Shown here one piece after another: positions 5,610 through 8,402 of a stretch of DNA of 8,402 bases (position 1 is the stretch's first letter; each line of letters begins with the position of its first letter). The notes under the pieces are model-generated. The model did not search any database, had not been told where the DNA came from, and was given only the letters and a program-made list of their open reading frames with translations. The stretch covers positions 1-8,402 of the forward strand of contig CAVBBU010000087.1 of NCBI GenBank assembly GCA_963593765.1, read 5' to 3'. Position numbers and translations under genes: made by a program. Origin of the DNA: CAVBBU01 sp963593765 (GTDB taxonomy: Bacteria; Bacillota; Clostridia; Lachnospirales; Lachnospiraceae).

Positions 5610-6574
5610 TGAAAAAGATAAGCGTACTTATACCATGCTATAACGAAGAGGCAAATGTCAGACCTATATCAGAAGCCGTTATAGGAACATTGACCAGAGA
5701 TTTACCATATTATGATTATGAGCTGGTATTTATAGACAATGATTCTTCAGATAATACAAGACCTATATTAAGACAGCTATGCTCTGAAAATCCAAAGATA
5801 AAGGCTATATTTAATGCTAAGAACTTTGGGCAATTTAATTCGCCTTATTATGGCATGCTCCAGGTTAGCGGTGACTGTGTTATAGAGATGGTTGCAGACT
5901 TTCAGGATCCTGTTGAGCTTATACCGCAGTATGTTAAGGCATGGGAAGAGGGCTACAAGATAGTTATAGGAATTAAAACCAGCAGTAAGGAAAATAAGCT
6001 TATGTACTGGCTTAGAACTAGATATTATAAGCTTATTAAAAAGCTCTCTGATGTAGAGCAGATAGAAAACTTTACTGGCTCCGGACTGTATGACCGTGCC
6101 TTTATAGAGGTACTTAGAAAGCTTGATGATCCGACTCCATTTCTTAGAGGAATAGTTGCAGAGCTTGGCTTTAAGCGTAAGGAAATTCCTTACGAGCAGC
6201 CAAAAAGAAGAGCAGGGAAAACCAGCAACAATTTTTATACCTTATATGATGCGGCTATGCTGTCTATCACATCCTATACTAAGTTTGGACTTAGAATAGC
6301 AACCTTTATAGGTATGGGGGCAGGAGTGATAAGCTTTATAATAGGCATAGTATATCTGATTATGAAGCTGGTATACTGGGATAGATTTTCGGCAGGTACA
6401 GCACCTATGGTTATAGGCATGCTATTTCTTGGTGCCATTCAGCTATTTTTTATAGGCATGATAGGAGAATATATTCTTACTATTAATCAAAGAGTTATGA
6501 AAAGACCTCTTGTTATAGAGGAAGAAAGAATTAATTTCGAAAATAAAGACAATCAGAGTAAAGGGCAGTTATGA
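5609..6574 (+). CDS. Membrane-anchored GT2 glycosyltransferase (GtrB/DPM1-like, polyprenyl-phosphate type)
   Basis: The 321-residue protein opens with the GT2 strand ISVLIPCYNEEANV and has FIDNDSSDNT around residues 46-55. The nucleotide-sugar/metal region reads VADFQDP (95-101), where GtrB/DPM1 enzymes usually have DADLQDP. Two hydrophobic segments follow (about 229-252 and 265-289), then a basic/acidic cytoplasmic tail. This layout is that of bacterial DPM1/GtrB/ArnC-like enzymes, which transfer a sugar from a nucleotide donor to undecaprenyl phosphate on the inner face of the membrane. The ATG overlaps the preceding TAA (TAATG), with GGAGG (5599-5603) 5 nt upstream; the stop TGA overlaps the next ATG (ATGA). 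In context it may load a sugar, possibly the modified one made by the upstream genes, onto the lipid carrier for later addition to a surface glycan. The donor is not determinable. Confidence 0.87.
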   Translation: MKKISVLIPCYNEEANVRPISEAVIGTLTRDLPYYDYELVFIDNDSSDNTRPILRQLCSENPKIKAIFNAKNFGQFNSPYYGMLQVSGDCVIEMVADFQDPVELIPQYVKAWEEGYKIVIGIKTSSKENKLMYWLRTRYYKLIKKLSDVEQIENFTGSGLYDRAFIEVLRKLDDPTPFLRGIVAELGFKRKEIPYEQPKRRAGKTSNNFYTLYDAAMLSITSYTKFGLRIATFIGMGAGVISFIIGIVYLIMKLVYWDRFSAGTAPMVIGMLFLGAIQLFFIGMIGEYILTINQRVMKRPLVIEEERINFENKDNQSKGQL

Positions 6575-8402
6575 AGCATAGAATAGATATAGTAAGAATA
6601 AGAGAAAATAATATAACTATTAATGGCTGGGCTATAGGTAAAAAGCCAGAGTCACAGGTAAAATATACTGTTTTAGATGGAAAAAAGCAGCCATTAGATT
6701 TTAAGCTTGTTCAGGTAAGGCGTGATGATGTAAGCGCTATATATTTTGGAAAGGTACTAGATAAGGAATACGGCTTTGATATCAAATTCCCATACGAAAG
6801 AGGAAACGACTACTACCTACGCATAGAAGCGGACGGAAGAAAAAGGCTTATAAAATTTAACAAGGCTCTTATGACAAAAAGAAATAGTGAAGCCTATAAA
6901 AAAATGCAAAAGCTTCTTGACCTTTGCAATATGGAAACAGTGGAGGTCGCATTTGAATATTTTAAAAAGCATGGAATTAGAAAGCTTATTAAAAAATCTA
7001 AAAACAAGCTAGAGGGAATAGACTTCGACCTCGAGTATGCAAAGTGGTATGAGGAAACTAAGCCTAAAAAAGAGGAGCTAGAGGAGCAAAGAAATACAAG
7101 CTTTGATTATATGCCTAAGTTTTCTATAGTAATACCTGCTTATGCTACTCCGGAAAATTATCTTAGAGAGCTTATAGAATCGCTCCTTGCACAAACCTAT
7201 TCTAATTTTGAAATCTGCATAGCAGATGGAAGTCCAAAGGAAAAGAGCATAGAAAATGTGCTTAAGGAATATGCAGCAAAAGATAATAGAGTTAGATATA
7301 AAATATTAGGAGAGAACCTAGGAATAGCTGGCAATACAAATGAGGCACTTTCTATGGCAACAGGTGATTATATAGCACTTTGTGACCATGATGACATATT
7401 GCCGGAAAATGCACTTTTTGAATGTGTAAGTGCAATAAATAAAAATCCTGATTGTGACTGTATATATACAGACGAGGATAAGCTTGATATGGATGGCGGC
7501 TCACTTTTTGAGCCTAACTTCAAGCCGGACTTTAATATAGATATGCTGTGCTCTGTTAATTATATATGTCACCTTTTTGTTGCTAAAAGGGAACTGGTAG
7601 AGGCTTGTGGGAATTTTAATGCGGAATATGATGGAGCACAGGACTACGACTTTATATTTAGAATAACAGAAAAGGCAAAGCATATAGTGCATGTGCCTAA
7701 GGTGCTTTATCACTGGCGATGTCATATGAACTCCACAGCAAGCAATCCAAAAAGCAAGCTGTATGCATTTCAGGCAGGAGCTAAGGCGATAAGAGCACAT
7801 TATAGCAGAGTATGGCCGGATATTAAGATAGATGATATTCAAAAGGGTATAGACTATGGTATATATCATACCTACTTTCATTTAGATAAAGAGCCATTAG
7901 TATCTGTAATAATTCCAAACAAGGATCATGCAGATGACCTTGATACAGCTATTCGCTCGCTTATGGCTGGCAGCTATAAAAATCTGGAATTTATAGTTAT
8001 CGAAAATAATTCTACAGAGGATAAGACCTGGAAATATTATGAAAAAATACAGGCTGAGCTTAACAATGTAAAGGTTGTTAAGTGGGATGGAATATTTAAT
8101 TATTCTGCGATAAATAATTTTGGTATAAAATATGCAAACGGCGAGTATCTTCTTCTTATGAATAATGATATAGAGGTTATAAACCCAGATACGCTTAGAG
8201 AGCTGCTTGGATATGGTCAGAGAGAAGACGTAGGAGCAGTTGGCTGTAAGCTGTTATATGAGGATGATACGATTCAGCATGCTGGCGTTGTAGTTGGCTT
8301 TGGCGGAGTTGCAGGGCATACCTTTGTTGGACTGCATGACTGCCAAAATGGATATTGCCACAGAGCAGTTACAGCACAGGACTACAGTGCAGTAACGGCA
8401 GC
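6571..8402 (+). CDS. Large two-domain GT2 glycosyltransferase with N-terminal beta-rich module (3' end outside window)
   Basis: The start ATG overlaps the preceding TGA (ATGA), and 610 codons are open to the window edge. Residues 1 to about 90 are a strand-rich region with ITINGWAIG near 15-23, a type of module seen ahead of GT2 domains in clostridial glycan loci; its role is not known to me. A basic helical linker follows. The first GT2 domain begins at FSIVIPAYATP (184-194), has the metal motif DHDD (272-275), QDYDF in the acceptor region and HWRCHMNSTA. The second GT2 domain begins at LVSVIIPNKDH (443-453), has NNDIEV (531-536) in the DXD position and QHAGVVVGFGG, and is cut at QDYSAVTAA just before the usual end of the domain. 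Both metal motifs are intact, so both domains could be active and make a repeating disaccharide or alternate linkages, as in RfbF/WsaF-like rhamnan enzymes. No membrane segment is visible so far. Donors and acceptor are unknown. Confidence 0.9.
   Translation, partial: MKHRIDIVRIRENNITINGWAIGKKPESQVKYTVLDGKKQPLDFKLVQVRRDDVSAIYFGKVLDKEYGFDIKFPYERGNDYYLRIEADGRKRLIKFNKALMTKRNSEAYKKMQKLLDLCNMETVEVAFEYFKKHGIRKLIKKSKNKLEGIDFDLEYAKWYEETKPKKEELEEQRNTSFDYMPKFSIVIPAYATPENYLRELIESLLAQTYSNFEICIADGSPKEKSIENVLKEYAAKDNRVRYKILGENLGIAGNTNEALSMATGDYIALCDHDDILPENALFECVSAINKNPDCDCIYTDEDKLDMDGGSLFEPNFKPDFNIDMLCSVNYICHLFVAKRELVEACGNFNAEYDGAQDYDFIFRITEKAKHIVHVPKVLYHWRCHMNSTASNPKSKLYAFQAGAKAIRAHYSRVWPDIKIDDIQKGIDYGIYHTYFHLDKEPLVSVIIPNKDHADDLDTAIRSLMAGSYKNLEFIVIENNSTEDKTWKYYEKIQAELNNVKVVKWDGIFNYSAINNFGIKYANGEYLLLMNNDIEVINPDTLRELLGYGQREDVGAVGCKLLYEDDTIQHAGVVVGFGGVAGHTFVGLHDCQNGYCHRAVTAQDYSAVTA

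Noticed and set aside
7501..7881. 126-codon open frame on the minus strand inside the two-domain glycosyltransferase gene
   Set aside because: It is opposite a clear GT2 coding region and looks like a by-product of its A/T-rich codon pattern; the product is rich in Ile, Tyr, Cys and His without domain features.
1..8402. CRISPR array, tRNA/rRNA genes, insertion sequence or defence system
   Set aside because: No spaced repeat array, tRNA-like cloverleaf, transposase motif or terminal inverted repeats were seen; coding sequence fills the window apart from 372-611.

Overview
The window is AT-rich and favours ATA (Ile), AGA (Arg) and TTA/CTT (Leu) codons. Ribosome binding sites are strong AAGGAG types, and a choline-binding-type cell-wall repeat protein lies at the left edge. 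Together these suggest a low-GC Gram-positive anaerobe of the Clostridia, plausibly Lachnospiraceae. The lineage is inferred from style; no rRNA or other marker gene is present.

Layout. Positions 1-371 hold the start of a leftward gene for a secreted protein with a signal peptide and aromatic cell-wall-binding repeats. Positions 372-611 are a divergent intergenic region with a good leftward promoter, a weaker rightward promoter and a small hairpin. From 612 to the right edge, six genes run rightward with almost no space between them (stop/start overlaps TAGTG, TAATG and ATGA). They are a thiamine-diphosphate (ThDP) enzyme of the acetolactate-synthase superfamily, an extended SDR sugar-nucleotide enzyme, a zinc-motif C-methyltransferase, a second SDR related to the first, a membrane-anchored GT2 glycosyltransferase of the GtrB/DPM1 type, and the first 610 codons of a large two-domain GT2 glycosyltransferase that runs off the window.

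How the genes fit together. This looks like the promoter-proximal end of a cell-surface polysaccharide or glycoprotein-glycan operon. The most interesting part is the first four genes. A YerE-like ThDP enzyme (two-carbon branch transfer from pyruvate to a keto sugar is known for yersiniose), a TylC3-type C-methyltransferase and two probable NADPH-dependent ketoreductases form a plausible module for a branched-chain deoxysugar. The last two genes would then transfer sugars at the membrane. No nucleotidylyltransferase, 4,6-dehydratase, flippase or polymerase is in the window, so the precursor supply and the product are unknown. The branched-sugar reading is inference; the enzyme families are directly supported by motifs.
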